Source: Sporolactobacillus sp. STSJ-5 (GTDB lineage Bacteria > Bacillota > Bacilli > Bacillales > Sporolactobacillaceae). Taken from it: a stretch of DNA of 64,000 nt. This document shows positions 18,214 through 28,045 of the stretch, piece after piece; position 1 is the first letter of the stretch; the number at the start of each line of letters is the position of its first letter. A program made the translations under genes and the position numbers. The DNA is taken from NCBI RefSeq assembly GCF_024385605.1, contig NZ_JANFOJ010000005.1:62001-126000 (forward strand), written 5' to 3'. The notes under the pieces were generated by a model that saw nothing but the letters and a program-made list of their open reading frames with translations, searched no databases and was not told where the DNA came from.

Positions 18214-18239
18214 ACCGTGTACACTTTTTTATACACGGT
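18214..18239 (-). terminator. Terminator-like hairpin after the pucH gene
   Basis: ACCGTGTA (18214-18221) pairs with TACACGGT (18232-18239), 30 bp beyond the pucH stop. The downstream tract on the minus strand (TTTATTCG) is short, so readthrough into the permease gene is possible. Confidence 0.6.
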
Positions 18240-18268
18240 CAATCATTCTATAGAGAAATTACAATTAC

Positions 18269-19621
18269 TTACTTTCCTGGACGAATCCATTTTCCCGAAG
18301 CTGCACCATTGATGCCATCCGTATTAGAGTAGACAACCGTCCCTCGATTAATCGTCATCTGAATGCTCGAAGGGAAAACATGGCCCTCGTACAGGCTAAA
18401 TTTATTCTTTTGATAAAGCTTATCTGTTGTTACCTGTTCAGGCTTATCAAGTGCTACAACCGCAAGGTCCGCATCAGCGCCTTTACGGATTTCTCCCTTT
18501 TGCGCTGTGAGCTGAAAACGCTCCGCCGGTTGCTTAGCCGTCCAGTCTGCCACTTTAGTGAGTGGGAGATCCTGAGCCAAGGCAATCTCAATCGCGCTTA
18601 ATAACGAAAACTGACCGCCGCTAATGCCGCCCCAAGCGGTAAAAATGCTGTCTGTCTGCTTGTCTTTCCATTCGCATGGCGAGTGATCCGAGGAGACCAT
18701 GTCAATCTGTCCTTGAATCAGAAGATCAACTAGGCCACGACGTTCCGTTTCCGAACGAAGTGGCGGTGCGCATTTCCCCACAACACCGATCTTGCGAAAA
18801 TCCTCATGACTATAAAGCAAATAATGTGGGCAGGTTTCAAGCGTAACGTCCTGCCCCCTCTTTTTAGCAGCTTGAATCAATGTAACGGCCTCAATCGTAC
18901 TGATATGAACAAAATGCAGTGGGCAACCGGTGACTTCAGCGAATGTCAAAGCTCGCGAAACAGCCTCAGTTTCCGCCTGGACAGGGCGAGATTCTGCATA
19001 GTCATCATACCCCGTTAACCCTTTAGCTTCTTTTTCCTTTTGAAGAAAAGTGACGAGCGGGGCACTTTCCGAGTGAAGGGCGAGCACGGATCCGGTTTTT
19101 GCAATGCGCTTCATCCCTTCAAGGAGCGATTCATCATCAACAGAATGAAAATAGGGATTTCCTGAAGGAGATAAAAATGCTTTAAACCCGATCGCGCCAG
19201 CATCGGCCAGATCAGCCAAGTCATTCAGGTTCTCCGGAACAAGCCCGCCCCAAAGGCCAAAGTCAATGTGTGACTTTGCTTCACCAACAGCCACTTTATC
19301 AACAAATGCTTCTTTAGTAACTGTTGAAGGAATACCATTAAGCGGCATATCAAAAAAGGTGGTGCAGCCGCCGGCGGCAAGCATTGCCGAACCGGTTTCA
19401 AAGCCTTCCCAATTCTCTCGGCCTGGCTCATCAAAGTGAACATGAACATCAATCATTCCAGGAAAAACGGTCATCCCTTCAGCATTGACGACTTGTTTTG
19501 CTTCTCCATCCAATACCTGACCCAGTGCTGTGATTTTTCCGCTGTTAATACCGATATCGAGTCTTTTCACTTCATTCGACAGCACAACATTGCCATTTCT
19601 GATCAGTAAGTCGTAAGGCAC
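18269..19621 (-). CDS. pucH: Allantoinase
   Basis: A 450-aa amidohydrolase that opens the hydantoin ring of allantoin to allantoate. Metal-site motifs are GMIDVHVHFDEPG (HxH), the lysine to be carbamylated in GAIGFKAFLSPSG, the histidines in CPLHFVHIST and LETCPHYLLYS, and the aspartate in MVSSDHSPC. GGGAG lies 9 nt before the GTG at 19621; the ATG at 19630 abuts that site and is less likely. It is the last of pucF-pucG-pucH, 42 bp behind pucG. Confidence 0.9.
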   Translation of the reverse strand: MPYDLLIRNGNVVLSNEVKRLDIGINSGKITALGQVLDGEAKQVVNAEGMTVFPGMIDVHVHFDEPGRENWEGFETGSAMLAAGGCTTFFDMPLNGIPSTVTKEAFVDKVAVGEAKSHIDFGLWGGLVPENLNDLADLADAGAIGFKAFLSPSGNPYFHSVDDESLLEGMKRIAKTGSVLALHSESAPLVTFLQKEKEAKGLTGYDDYAESRPVQAETEAVSRALTFAEVTGCPLHFVHISTIEAVTLIQAAKKRGQDVTLETCPHYLLYSHEDFRKIGVVGKCAPPLRSETERRGLVDLLIQGQIDMVSSDHSPCEWKDKQTDSIFTAWGGISGGQFSLLSAIEIALAQDLPLTKVADWTAKQPAERFQLTAQKGEIRKGADADLAVVALDKPEQVTTDKLYQKNKFSLYEGHVFPSSIQMTINRGTVVYSNTDGINGAASGKWIRPGK

Positions 19622-19663
19622 AGCCTTCATCTCCCTTAAAATGAAAACAATCCGAATCGTTGT

Positions 19664-20908
19664 TTATTCAGCCGCCTCATCATATACATCCATCGCCGCC
19701 TGCAAGCCCTCGCCACGATTGACAGAGACACCGCAGCGAATCAGTGACGCTTCCAATCCCGCAAGAACCGCGAGTACATTATCTTTTCGGCAGCCGTAGC
19801 CCATTGTACCGATTCGCCAAATCTTTCCTTGAAGTGATCCAAATGAACCGGCAATTTCAATACCGAATTGGTTCAACAATACGCCGCGCACATCATCTGC
19901 ATTCGCGCCTTCAGGAACTGACACGCAAGTCACTGTCGGCATTTTGCATTCCGGATCCCCGAACAAATCAAGTCCCATGGCTTCGATGCCTACCATCAGC
20001 GCTTTTTCATTTAATTTGTGTCGAGCAAAACGCTTGGTCAGACCTTCATCCAAAACAAGCCGTAGTCCCTCATGCAATGCGTACTCCATCGACGTGGCTT
20101 CAGTATGATGATTTAACCGGCGTTCGCTCCAATAATCCTGAAGCTGGCTTAAATCAAAGTAATTACTTCGAATCGGCATCACAGCAGCCGAATTGTTGTC
20201 TGATTCAGTCGCGATACCCCGTTCAACCTTTTTCCTGCTCAAAATAACGCGTTCAACCCGTTCGTTATACGTAATCGGCGTGATTCCCGATGGTACGGAA
20301 AGACATTTTTGCGCGCCGCCGATCACCGCGTCAAGGCACCATTCATCAGTGCGAACATCGGCACCGCCGAATGTCGCAACACTATCAACAACAAGCAGCG
20401 CATTCAATTCGCGGCATGCATGACCGATTTCAGACAGAGGCTGCATCCGCCCGGTCGACGTTTCTCCGTGAACAAGTGCTACGACTTTAGGTTGAACCTT
20501 CTCGATCTCCGCAATGACATCCTGTGGATCGAAAACAGTTCCCCATGGACAGGTCATCGTATGAATGTCCGCACCGTAACGCTCACCGATTTCAACAAAC
20601 AGGTCGCCAAAACGGCCATAAATCGGGACCAGCATCCGGTCCCCCGGTTCTATGAGACTGGCAATGACTGCTTCGAGTCCGGCACGCGAGGTACCGTCAA
20701 TCGGATAAGCCCAATGGTTTTTTGTTTGAAAAGTCTCGCGCAGCATGGCCATTACTTCATTCATGACCTGTGTAAATGCCGGATCAAACTGACCAAGAAT
20801 CGGCATGGACATCGCACGCAGCACGCGTGGATCGACCTCAACCGGTCCGGGAGTCATAATTTTACGCGGAGGCACTTTTAGCATTCGTTGTTCCATTGTT
20901 GTTTCCAT
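19664..20908 (-). CDS. pucG: (S)-ureidoglycine-glyoxylate aminotransferase (class V)
   Basis: The 414-aa class V PLP enzyme begins KIMTPGPVEVDPRVLRAM, as in AGXT-like transaminases, with YPIDGTSRAGLEA binding phosphate, VDSVATFGG placing the pyridine-N aspartate, and the Schiff-base lysine in GGAQKCLSVPSG (K201). In Bacillus purine catabolism PucG transfers the amino group of (S)-ureidoglycine to glyoxylate, giving oxalurate and glycine. Position between allantoate amidohydrolase and allantoinase supports this over serine-glyoxylate aminotransferase. 29 bp separate it from pucF. Confidence 0.88.
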   Translation of the reverse strand: METTMEQRMLKVPPRKIMTPGPVEVDPRVLRAMSMPILGQFDPAFTQVMNEVMAMLRETFQTKNHWAYPIDGTSRAGLEAVIASLIEPGDRMLVPIYGRFGDLFVEIGERYGADIHTMTCPWGTVFDPQDVIAEIEKVQPKVVALVHGETSTGRMQPLSEIGHACRELNALLVVDSVATFGGADVRTDEWCLDAVIGGAQKCLSVPSGITPITYNERVERVILSRKKVERGIATESDNNSAAVMPIRSNYFDLSQLQDYWSERRLNHHTEATSMEYALHEGLRLVLDEGLTKRFARHKLNEKALMVGIEAMGLDLFGDPECKMPTVTCVSVPEGANADDVRGVLLNQFGIEIAGSFGSLQGKIWRIGTMGYGCRKDNVLAVLAGLEASLIRCGVSVNRGEGLQAAMDVYDEAAE

Positions 20909-20937
20909 AGTTTCACTCTTTTCCGCAAATAAATGAT

Positions 20938-22179
20938 TTAATAAGCCATTTCGTGCAAGATCTTCATCAGCATACGTACACCGGTAGCCAAGTCTTCTAT
21001 TTTTGTAAACTCTTTAGGAGAGTGGCTGATTCCATCATGACTGGGCACAAACATCATCGCCGTTGGGCAATAAACGCCGAATATTTGCGAATCATGACCC
21101 GCACCGCTCACCATTTTTTTAAACGGTATTCCTGCTTTCCGCGCAAGATCCACATGGCGCTGTGTCATGACCGGATCCATTTTTACCGGCGCATCATCAA
21201 GCCACGTTTTAATATCAAGAGCAACCGCTTCTTTTTCTGCGATCAATCGGAAATTCTCAAGCTCCTTCGTGCAGAAATCATGGAGAACATCATATTCATG
21301 ATGACGGACATCAAGCGCAAAGGTGCAGGCACCGGGAATGACGTTTCCGACATTGGGCTGGATGCTTATCTGGCCAACAGTAGCAACCAGTCCGTTGTTC
21401 TGCATTTTTGCATGCCCCACCACATCGGAAATCATCTGCGATGCGGCGTACAGAGCATCCCTGCGACCGGCCATCGGCGTTGTTCCTGCATGATTGCTTT
21501 CTCCGGACAGACGAATGATCATCCGTTTCATCCCAACGATGTGACTGACCGGTGCCCATGCCAGATGCTCGTGTTCCAGAATCTGCCCTTGCTCAATATG
21601 GGTTTCCAAAAAGCAGGCAATATCCTCACGCCTAGCCAAAGGATACGCTCCTTGACCGAATCCCAATTGATGCATGGCATCTTCAAGGGTGACATCCTGT
21701 CCGTCGGTTACTTTACTTGCATCGCTCAATTGATAACGTCCGGTGATCGATCCGGATCCCCAAAAGGCTAAGTGAAAACGGCTGCCTTCTTCTTCGCAAA
21801 GTGCAACCGTCTCAATTGTTTTTTTTGGCGCACCATACTCTTGCTGCAGTCTGCTGACTGCAATCATCGCCGCAAGAACACCAAAAGCGCCATCATATTT
21901 TCCTCCGTCAACGACTGTATCAATATGCGATCCTGTAAGAATCACGCGATCGCGTTCTTCTGTTCCTTCGACTCTTCCAAAGACATTGCCGACATCATCA
22001 AACCGAGCGGAAAGTCCCATTTCTTCCATTTTTTTCTTTATAGCACTTTGTGCTTCCATCCATGATTCGCTATAAAGTAAGCGTGTCACGCCGTCATTTT
22101 CGGTTCGTCCAATCAGTCCTAACCAGTTGATTCGTTCAGCGATCTCTTCCTTTAATGGCGCTGAGGTTCGAAAAGCCAT
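20938..22179 (-). CDS. pucF: Allantoate amidohydrolase (M20 family)
   Basis: The 413-aa dinuclear-metal hydrolase shows GSHIDTVVDGGKYDGAFGVLA, CEEEGSRF and ETHIEQGQILE, typical of the allantoate amidohydrolase/hydantoinase branch of M20. It hydrolyses allantoate to ureidoglycine, CO2 and ammonia. The ATG at 22179 (GAGGG upstream) gives the usual family length; an in-frame start at 22233 adds an atypical basic tail. It leads the pucF-pucG-pucH unit; the 132-bp gap to pucR upstream is A+T-rich and must hold the promoter. Confidence 0.88.
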   Translation of the reverse strand: MAFRTSAPLKEEIAERINWLGLIGRTENDGVTRLLYSESWMEAQSAIKKKMEEMGLSARFDDVGNVFGRVEGTEERDRVILTGSHIDTVVDGGKYDGAFGVLAAMIAVSRLQQEYGAPKKTIETVALCEEEGSRFHLAFWGSGSITGRYQLSDASKVTDGQDVTLEDAMHQLGFGQGAYPLARREDIACFLETHIEQGQILEHEHLAWAPVSHIVGMKRMIIRLSGESNHAGTTPMAGRRDALYAASQMISDVVGHAKMQNNGLVATVGQISIQPNVGNVIPGACTFALDVRHHEYDVLHDFCTKELENFRLIAEKEAVALDIKTWLDDAPVKMDPVMTQRHVDLARKAGIPFKKMVSGAGHDSQIFGVYCPTAMMFVPSHDGISHSPKEFTKIEDLATGVRMLMKILHEMAY

Positions 22180-22311
22180 CCGACGAGCCCTCTTTCTATG
22201 TGAAGTTACATAACATTTATAGAACAGCTTCATTTTAGCAAAATTTCAAATTGCAACCATTGACATAATTTCTGTTTTTTTAATCTAAATTCAGTTAAAC
22301 TGCACAATGGA

Positions 22312-23958
22312 TCAATGCGGATGATCCATCGTGTTTGATTCATCAAGGAGCGACTTTAAGCGAAACGCGAAGCGAATTAAAAAACCTGTCTCAGGATCCT
22401 TCAAGTCCTTACCAAGCAACTGTTCACATTTATCAATCCGATAGATAACGGTGTTTCGATGAATAAACAGTTTTTTAGCGGTCTCTGATATTTGGCAATT
22501 CGACTCAAAAAAGACAATCAGCGTATGGAATAGTTCCTCATCCTCTTCCCTCTCCGGGAATGCAAGCCCTTGAAACGTTTCACGATACAGCTTGTTTAAA
22601 TCATCCATCGGTACCATACGCAAGAGGTCGGAAAAACCCTTTGATTGATAAATTTGAATAAACTTGCGGCGACCGGAACGCAAGCCCGACTGCAGTGCAT
22701 CGACTGCAGATTGATACCCGTGCGGCAAGTCGGAGAGATCAACGTGATAATTGCTTATTCCAAAGGATATGGTTTCAGAAAAATATTGCTCGACTCGCTC
22801 CTGAGCATGCCGCAGATATGGAATCAATCGGCGCGAGTCATTCGACCAACCTTCTCCCACATCGAACAGACAGATGCAAAAGCTGTCTTTCACGAAAAAA
22901 TAGCCGTGAAAAGGCAGATTTTCCATTTCTCCTTCAATAAACTCGCTGACTTCATTCGTTTTTGTTCTGAATTTCATAAAACTTGTTCGACTATCGTCAA
23001 GATCAAGCTTTCCAACAACTGCAATCATTTTCTGTTCATCAGACATGTTAAACTCTCGTGCCCGATTAATGATCCCATCTTTAGATGTAAACTCGCCCGC
23101 GACAAGCTTCGATAAGTAGGCATCGCGTATTTTTCGTTCACTCTGCCTTAAAGCCTCATCCTTCATGAGTTCGAAGGCAAGAACGTTGGCCGCCTGCTCA
23201 ATCGTCAGTACCATGATTCGTTCTTCCTGTGGGACGAATCCCTCTATAATTAAAAAATGACGCTTCATTTTATACGTATAAAGAGGGAATAGCGTAAACG
23301 CCTGATGTGTTTTCATGACGCAAAATGCATGATAAGGTTCCTTCATTTGTGCAAAAGATGAACCGACTTGTCTGAGTATGCGAAATCGATCTGCTCCCTC
23401 TTTTTCACTCGTATCACTTGAAACCGCAATTGGTTTGAAAAAAGAGTCAAGAAGAGCGGCAGGGCAGCCGATTATTTTCGACAAATCCGTCAAAATGCGC
23501 TCAACTCCCTCTCCATTCATAATGTGATTGGAAAATTGTTGATGCGTATCAATCGCGAGCTGCAGTTCTTCCGTGCGTGCGTGAAGGATAGAGGTCAATG
23601 TTTGATTAACGATATCTACCAATGGGATGCGGTTCGGAATAAAGATTAAAGGAAAGTTAATCCGATCAGCAAGCTCGATCACTTTATGCGGTATGCCATT
23701 CATGAATCGATCCGTTTTGATGCCGAGTGCGGCACAGCCTTTCATTGCCATCTTGTCGACGAGTTCAAGAAAGAAGTCATTATGATTCTGCAAATGGTAA
23801 CCAGAAGTAACAAGCCAGTCGTTTGGCTTAAGATAATCGATAATATCCGGCGCGTCCATCATATTAATGTTGCGAATTTCCCTTTCTCCGCCTTTTTCTC
23901 CTGCAATCCATTTAAATCCTTTGAAAACAGGTTCGGAAAAAATATCGCGCACTTTCAA
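22312..23958 (-). CDS. pucR: PucR-family purine catabolism regulator
   Basis: A 548-aa regulator: an N-terminal PucR domain (VRDIFSEPVFKGFKWIAGE to about residue 125), a central GGDEF-like/CdaR region, and a C-terminal HTH_30 with NCQISETAKKLFIHRNTVIYRIDKCEQLLG. The TTG at 23958 follows GGAG by 8 nt and gives the family start MKVRDIF, preferred to an ATG at 23979. In B. subtilis PucR activates purine-catabolic operons in response to allantoin-type intermediates. It lies between the two allantoin gene sets and likely controls both. Confidence 0.88.
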   Translation of the reverse strand: MKVRDIFSEPVFKGFKWIAGEKGGEREIRNINMMDAPDIIDYLKPNDWLVTSGYHLQNHNDFFLELVDKMAMKGCAALGIKTDRFMNGIPHKVIELADRINFPLIFIPNRIPLVDIVNQTLTSILHARTEELQLAIDTHQQFSNHIMNGEGVERILTDLSKIIGCPAALLDSFFKPIAVSSDTSEKEGADRFRILRQVGSSFAQMKEPYHAFCVMKTHQAFTLFPLYTYKMKRHFLIIEGFVPQEERIMVLTIEQAANVLAFELMKDEALRQSERKIRDAYLSKLVAGEFTSKDGIINRAREFNMSDEQKMIAVVGKLDLDDSRTSFMKFRTKTNEVSEFIEGEMENLPFHGYFFVKDSFCICLFDVGEGWSNDSRRLIPYLRHAQERVEQYFSETISFGISNYHVDLSDLPHGYQSAVDALQSGLRSGRRKFIQIYQSKGFSDLLRMVPMDDLNKLYRETFQGLAFPEREEDEELFHTLIVFFESNCQISETAKKLFIHRNTVIYRIDKCEQLLGKDLKDPETGFLIRFAFRLKSLLDESNTMDHPH

Positions 23959-24059
23959 AACGAACACTCCAATCCACATCCTTGTTACTCATCATTGAAT
24001 CATTTTTTGAATGTTTTGTCGATTAAGTGTTAAAAATGGGTAGCAACTCAATCTGCTTA

Positions 24060-24100
24060 TAGAAAAAACGCGCCTTATTTACACGATCAAAGACGCGTTT
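24060..24100 (-). terminator. Terminator after the second allantoinase gene
   Basis: AAACGCG (24066-24072) pairs with CGCGTTT (24094-24100); on the minus strand the stem is followed by TTTTTTC. It ends the ABC importer/allantoinase operon 16 bp past the stop. Confidence 0.8.
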
Positions 24101-24116
24101 GATTTCTATAAATTTA

Positions 24117-25469
24117 TTATCGCGATCTTCTAATCAGCTTGCCTTCTCCCGATTTTCCGACCACTGATCCGTTCTTTACAATTACTTGACCGTGCAAAAC
24201 TGTACAGATGGGCAGTCCTGCTCCCTTATAGCCGATGAAAGCGGATTGTCTATTTAAATAGGCTAACTGATCTTCCTTGATCTCCCACTCTTTTTTGGGA
24301 TCAACAAGAACAAAATCAGCATCGTATCCCGGAGTCAGTTCGCCTTTTCGCGTTTTCATGCCAAAGACTTTAGCAGGATTTCGAGACATCATTCTTGAGA
24401 GAATTGTTGGTGACCATCCTCTTTTCTTTATTTCGTGAAACATAACCTGCAAGCTCGTTTGAACACCACTTATCCCGCCCCATGCTTTAAAAGAACCTTC
24501 AGATTCCGACTTTTCTTTCGGCGCACAGGGAGAGTGATCACTCGCGATTAAATCTAAGGTACCATCTTTTATATAATTCCAAAGCGCCTCACTTGCTTCT
24601 TTACTTCTTAATGGAGGGGCGCATTTAAAATACATCCCTTTTTCAAGAAATTGCTCAGTATTGAAAACCAAGTAGTGCGGGCAAGTTTCAGCAGTAATCT
24701 GAACACCTTCATATTTTGCACGTTTGATCGCTTCGGCTACTAATGGATGTGACACATGGCAAATATGCACATGCGTGCCAATTTCACGTGACAGTTCGAT
24801 GATTGATTGTACAGCGATTAATTCAGCAACCACAGGTCTCGCTTTTAAGTAGTCCTCTCGCGATACGTTTCCATTCCTAACAGCAGTTGCTTCATTATAA
24901 GAAATAATCCCAAAATCTTCACAATGAAAACCGGCAAGTCCATTAAACTCCTTGATAATTTCTAGACCTTTTCGGACTCTGCCATAATCAAGCGACGTAT
25001 AATCACTGGATACAGGAGCCAAAAATGATTTAAATGATGTCACACCGCACTCATTTAATTCGTTAAGCTTGTCAAGATTATCATTAATCATTCCGCCCCA
25101 GAATGCATAGTCGATATAGGACTTATTCTTTAACAACTGATGTTTTCGATCAAAAATGGCTCGATCAGTTAATGCCGGATCATTTTGAAGCGGCATATCG
25201 ACAACAGTCGTCACTCCCCCAAGCGCAGCAGCCTGCGTCGCATGAGAAAAATCTTCACGCCATTCAAAACCAGGATCATTAAAATGAACATGTGCGTCAA
25301 TAAGTCCCGGAAAAAGCAAGGCGTGATCCGCATCAATGACTGAATGTGCGGGTTCGATCGTATCCGCCGGCAGCAGCGCTCCGATTTTTTCTCCGCTCAC
25401 CGCAACACTGCCTGAAAATACGCAATCAGCAGTAACAATTTTTGCGTTTTTAACGATTAAATCAAACAA
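24117..25469 (-). CDS. Second allantoinase/dihydropyrimidinase-like amidohydrolase
   Basis: A 450-aa cyclic amidohydrolase with LIDAHVHFNDPGFEWRE, a lysine in VTSFKSFLAPVSSDYT, ETCPHYLVFN and LIASDHSPCAPKE, so the binuclear metal site is complete. It differs clearly from the pucH product and lies 16 bp behind an SsuA-like binding protein gene, so it probably acts on the ring compound that importer brings in (allantoin, hydantoin or a dihydropyrimidine). Two such enzymes in one region point to two substrates or enantiomers. It may still be transcribed although the importer ATPase gene upstream is broken. Confidence 0.85.
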   Translation of the reverse strand: MFDLIVKNAKIVTADCVFSGSVAVSGEKIGALLPADTIEPAHSVIDADHALLFPGLIDAHVHFNDPGFEWREDFSHATQAAALGGVTTVVDMPLQNDPALTDRAIFDRKHQLLKNKSYIDYAFWGGMINDNLDKLNELNECGVTSFKSFLAPVSSDYTSLDYGRVRKGLEIIKEFNGLAGFHCEDFGIISYNEATAVRNGNVSREDYLKARPVVAELIAVQSIIELSREIGTHVHICHVSHPLVAEAIKRAKYEGVQITAETCPHYLVFNTEQFLEKGMYFKCAPPLRSKEASEALWNYIKDGTLDLIASDHSPCAPKEKSESEGSFKAWGGISGVQTSLQVMFHEIKKRGWSPTILSRMMSRNPAKVFGMKTRKGELTPGYDADFVLVDPKKEWEIKEDQLAYLNRQSAFIGYKGAGLPICTVLHGQVIVKNGSVVGKSGEGKLIRRSR

Positions 25470-25485
25470 CGAGGGTCACTCCTGT

Positions 25486-26538
25486 TTAGTCATTTACTTC
25501 AATTAATTTGCTGTCCACTTTTTTAAGCACACTGGTTGTGGAATAACTGCTCAATGCCGGTACTTCTTTAATGTTTTTATTTGCCTTCATGAAGTTTCCC
25601 ATAACACTCGCGCTATCTGTGAAATCTTTGCTCCAGGCCATTGAATAATTATTTTTTGCCATAATTCTTTTTGCGTCGCTCTTTGAAATTTTAATCTTTT
25701 TTGCAACAATTTCTGCCGCCTCATCCGGATGTTCATTAATAAATGCTGTTGCTTTATTTAACGCCCGTAAGAATTTCACTGCTTGATCCGGATGCTCTTT
25801 ATAAAAATTATCAGACACGGCCACAGTCATATAAAAATTGAGCCAATTGACATCGCCTTGTTTATCCGGCAAATATGATTTTTTACCCGTAAACAAGATC
25901 TTTCCTCCGGCAGCAACTGCTTTCCCTACCCAAGGTTCCCATACTGCTATCGCATCAACGTTACCTTTTTCAAGAGCAGTCAACTGATCAGCGGCTTGCA
26001 GATTAACAAATTTGATTTTATTGTAATCGACGCTAAGTTCCTTGCACATGCTCTGGATAGCGATAATGACTCCAGATCCGGTTGTGGCACCGATTTTCAA
26101 GTTTTCGAGATCTTTGGCAGATTTTATTTTCAGACCTTTGCGAGCAACAATACTTTGTGTGTTCCCGGCATTAGCAAGCGGAGCAATTAGTTTTGCGTTG
26201 ACACCATTCGCAGCTACCGAAATATTATTGTAAATGGATCCGAAAATCACTTGAGCACTTCCGCTTGAAATGAGCGAAGCATTCTGATCAGGACCAGCCA
26301 TCAGGTGATTTTTCACCTTCAGACCCTCATCCTTAAAATAGCCTTTTTCTTGAGCGATAATTTGTTGACCGGAAACTTGCGGATCAAGTTCACCATACGC
26401 TTGAATGACATTTGAACTTTTATTTGATGAATTTCCCGATTTAGTTGATGATGATGAACACCCCGCCGTAAACACAGAGATGACGAGCAGCAATACGGTT
26501 ACAAAGATGAGTGATTTATGCTTCGTAAATGATTTCAT
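25486..26538 (-). CDS. ABC importer substrate-binding lipoprotein (SsuA/TauA/NMT1-like)
   Basis: The 350-aa product has a lipoprotein signal: KHK, a hydrophobic stretch and the lipobox FTAGC, then an S/N-rich linker. The body follows the NMT1/SsuA pattern (QIIAQEKGYFKDEGLKV, GATTGSGVIIAIQSMCKEL, LEKGNVDAIAVWEPW). The ATG at 26538 is preceded by AAGGGG; the long N-terminal extension to 26670 overlaps the permease gene and is rejected. The ligand is likely an aromatic or ring compound handled by the adjacent amidohydrolase; family members also bind sulfonates and thiamine precursors. Confidence 0.85.
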   Translation of the reverse strand: MKSFTKHKSLIFVTVLLLVISVFTAGCSSSSTKSGNSSNKSSNVIQAYGELDPQVSGQQIIAQEKGYFKDEGLKVKNHLMAGPDQNASLISSGSAQVIFGSIYNNISVAANGVNAKLIAPLANAGNTQSIVARKGLKIKSAKDLENLKIGATTGSGVIIAIQSMCKELSVDYNKIKFVNLQAADQLTALEKGNVDAIAVWEPWVGKAVAAGGKILFTGKKSYLPDKQGDVNWLNFYMTVAVSDNFYKEHPDQAVKFLRALNKATAFINEHPDEAAEIVAKKIKISKSDAKRIMAKNNYSMAWSKDFTDSASVMGNFMKANKNIKEVPALSSYSTTSVLKKVDSKLIEVND

Positions 26539-26569
26539 TTTTGTGATTTCCCCTTTTCGTGTTTTCTTT

Positions 26570-27433
26570 TTAACGTTCAACCGCGCTCTGGATTCCGTCC
26601 TTTTTCCAACGGAAGAGAATAGATTCCAAAAATAACAAAATATAATTAAAAAGTGTATAGAGCAAACCAATCAGCATGCATGACATAAACATGTCATCCA
26701 ATTTAAACCAGTTTCTTGCATTCACAATGATAAAACCGAGTCCCTCACTCGATCCCATCATTTCAGCAACAATTAAGGCACCAAAAGCGAGAGCAAGACT
26801 GATGCGCATACCAACAAAAACATTGGGAAGTGCCGCTCGTAAAATAACACGGGTAAAGATTTGATAACGTGTCGCTCCCAAAGTCATTGCGCTTCGGATC
26901 CATGTCGGATTGACGTTTTTGATGCCATCCATCGTATAGGTTAATACAGGTAAAAAAGTCGCATAGGCAATGAGCATGATCTTCGAGAATTCACTGATTC
27001 CGAACCAAATCATAAAGATTGGGAGAAAAGCGAACACAGGAATGGGACCAAGCATATTAAGAACAGGACTAATCAAATCGTTAGAGAGTCTTGATTGACT
27101 CATCATAATACCAAGAAGAACGCCAACGAGTGAGCCAAATGCAAATCCGAGCAACACCCTAGTCACACTGGCTCCGATTGCGTTGATCAGCATTCCATCA
27201 AGCAAATAGCCCCAGGTTGTATGTAGAACAATCATCGGTGATGGGAAAAATTGTGGATTGAACCAAATAAAATGCGCATTCATAGAGCTGAATAATTGCC
27301 AAAGTAAAAAAAATACGACTAATGAAAGAGCCTGAACATATTTTGAATAATTTTTTCGATTTACACGTTTGGCAGATGTCAATGGTCTATTGACGACAGA
27401 TTGAATTGGGCTTTTCGTTATTTCATCAATCAT
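26570..27433 (-). CDS. ABC importer permease (SsuC/TauC-like)
   Basis: A 287-aa inner-membrane protein with six TM segments and the cytoplasmic EAA-type loop, visible as RSAMTLGATRYQIFTRVILRAALPNVFVGMRISLALAFGALI, here listed only in part. AGGGG lies before the ATG at 27433. It stands between the binding protein and the disrupted ATPase gene, all on one strand, as in ssuABC-like operons. With its ATPase interrupted by the transposon, the importer should be inactive unless another ATPase substitutes. Confidence 0.85.
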   Translation of the reverse strand: MIDEITKSPIQSVVNRPLTSAKRVNRKNYSKYVQALSLVVFFLLWQLFSSMNAHFIWFNPQFFPSPMIVLHTTWGYLLDGMLINAIGASVTRVLLGFAFGSLVGVLLGIMMSQSRLSNDLISPVLNMLGPIPVFAFLPIFMIWFGISEFSKIMLIAYATFLPVLTYTMDGIKNVNPTWIRSAMTLGATRYQIFTRVILRAALPNVFVGMRISLALAFGALIVAEMMGSSEGLGFIIVNARNWFKLDDMFMSCMLIGLLYTLFNYILLFLESILFRWKKDGIQSAVER

Positions 27434-27492
27434 TATGTCACCCCTAACCTTATTGCTTGGCATTTCTTATGATTCACATGAGAACCAGCACA

Positions 27493-27718
27493 TCAATCCA
27501 TGACAAGTTCATTTTGTTCAAACAGTACTTTTTCGAATTTTTTTGTATAGTCAATGAACTGAGATGCATGAATGGAACGAGGACGCTCCATTTCAATTTT
27601 TTCATCCATACAAACTCTGCCTTCTTTTAATACAATGACTCGATCCGCCAAGTAAACGGCCTCGGCAATGCTGTGGGTAATAAAAATGACTGTTTTTTTC
27701 GTCTCTTTCCAAATGCGC
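27493..27718 (-). pseudogene. 3' part of transposon-split ABC importer ATPase
   Basis: The frame reads (L)RIWKETKKTVIFITHSIAE and ends ...NELVMD with TGA at 27495-27493. It holds the H-loop histidine (FITHS) and C-terminal helices of an SsuB/TauB-type ATPase. It joins in frame to the segment 36747-37267 when the transposon and one copy of ATGCGC are removed: 521 + 226 nt make 249 codons including stop, the normal size. In the present state it has no start codon or ribosome site of its own. Confidence 0.92.
27713..27718. repeat. Left copy of 6-bp target-site duplication
   Basis: ATGCGC here is repeated at 36741-36746, immediately outside each end of the transposon. Sequence on both sides reconstructs a single uninterrupted ATPase gene. 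Confidence 0.93.
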
Positions 27719-27745
27719 TGTGAATTTTAATAATAAATTGCACAT
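27719..27745 (+). repeat. Left terminal inverted repeat
   Basis: Starts TGTGAATTTTAA and ends AAATTGCACAT; the right end read inward starts TGTTACTTTTAA and ends with the same eleven bases. A further TGCAC occurs at 27762-27766. 27767-28045 is A+T-rich and must hold the promoter of the precursor gene; I see no other gene in it. Confidence 0.9.
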
Positions 27746-28045
27746 ATGAAAAATAATATTCTGCACTTTTTATTCTTGGTAGGATGTTGATCAATCATTG
27801 ACAAATGTGCTTTATTGATATTTAAGCACTGAAAAAAGCAAGAAAAAGAATGGAGCGATAAATAAATACCCTATTTGTTTATCTTGAATTTATTTTGGCC
27901 GTTCTTGTCCCGTGACAAAGTCGGTTACGCCAAATAAAGTTTATTATTATTTTTAATATCGACAATTTATGACACCCTTTCCATTATTAACTTGTTAACA
28001 TAGTGGAGTAAGCAACTTAAATGATATTTATAGGAGGTGATATCC

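Noticed and set aside
26539-26670. 44-residue extension of the ABC binding protein
   Set aside because: It would precede the lipoprotein signal peptide and overlaps the permease gene; AAGGGG marks the ATG at 26538.
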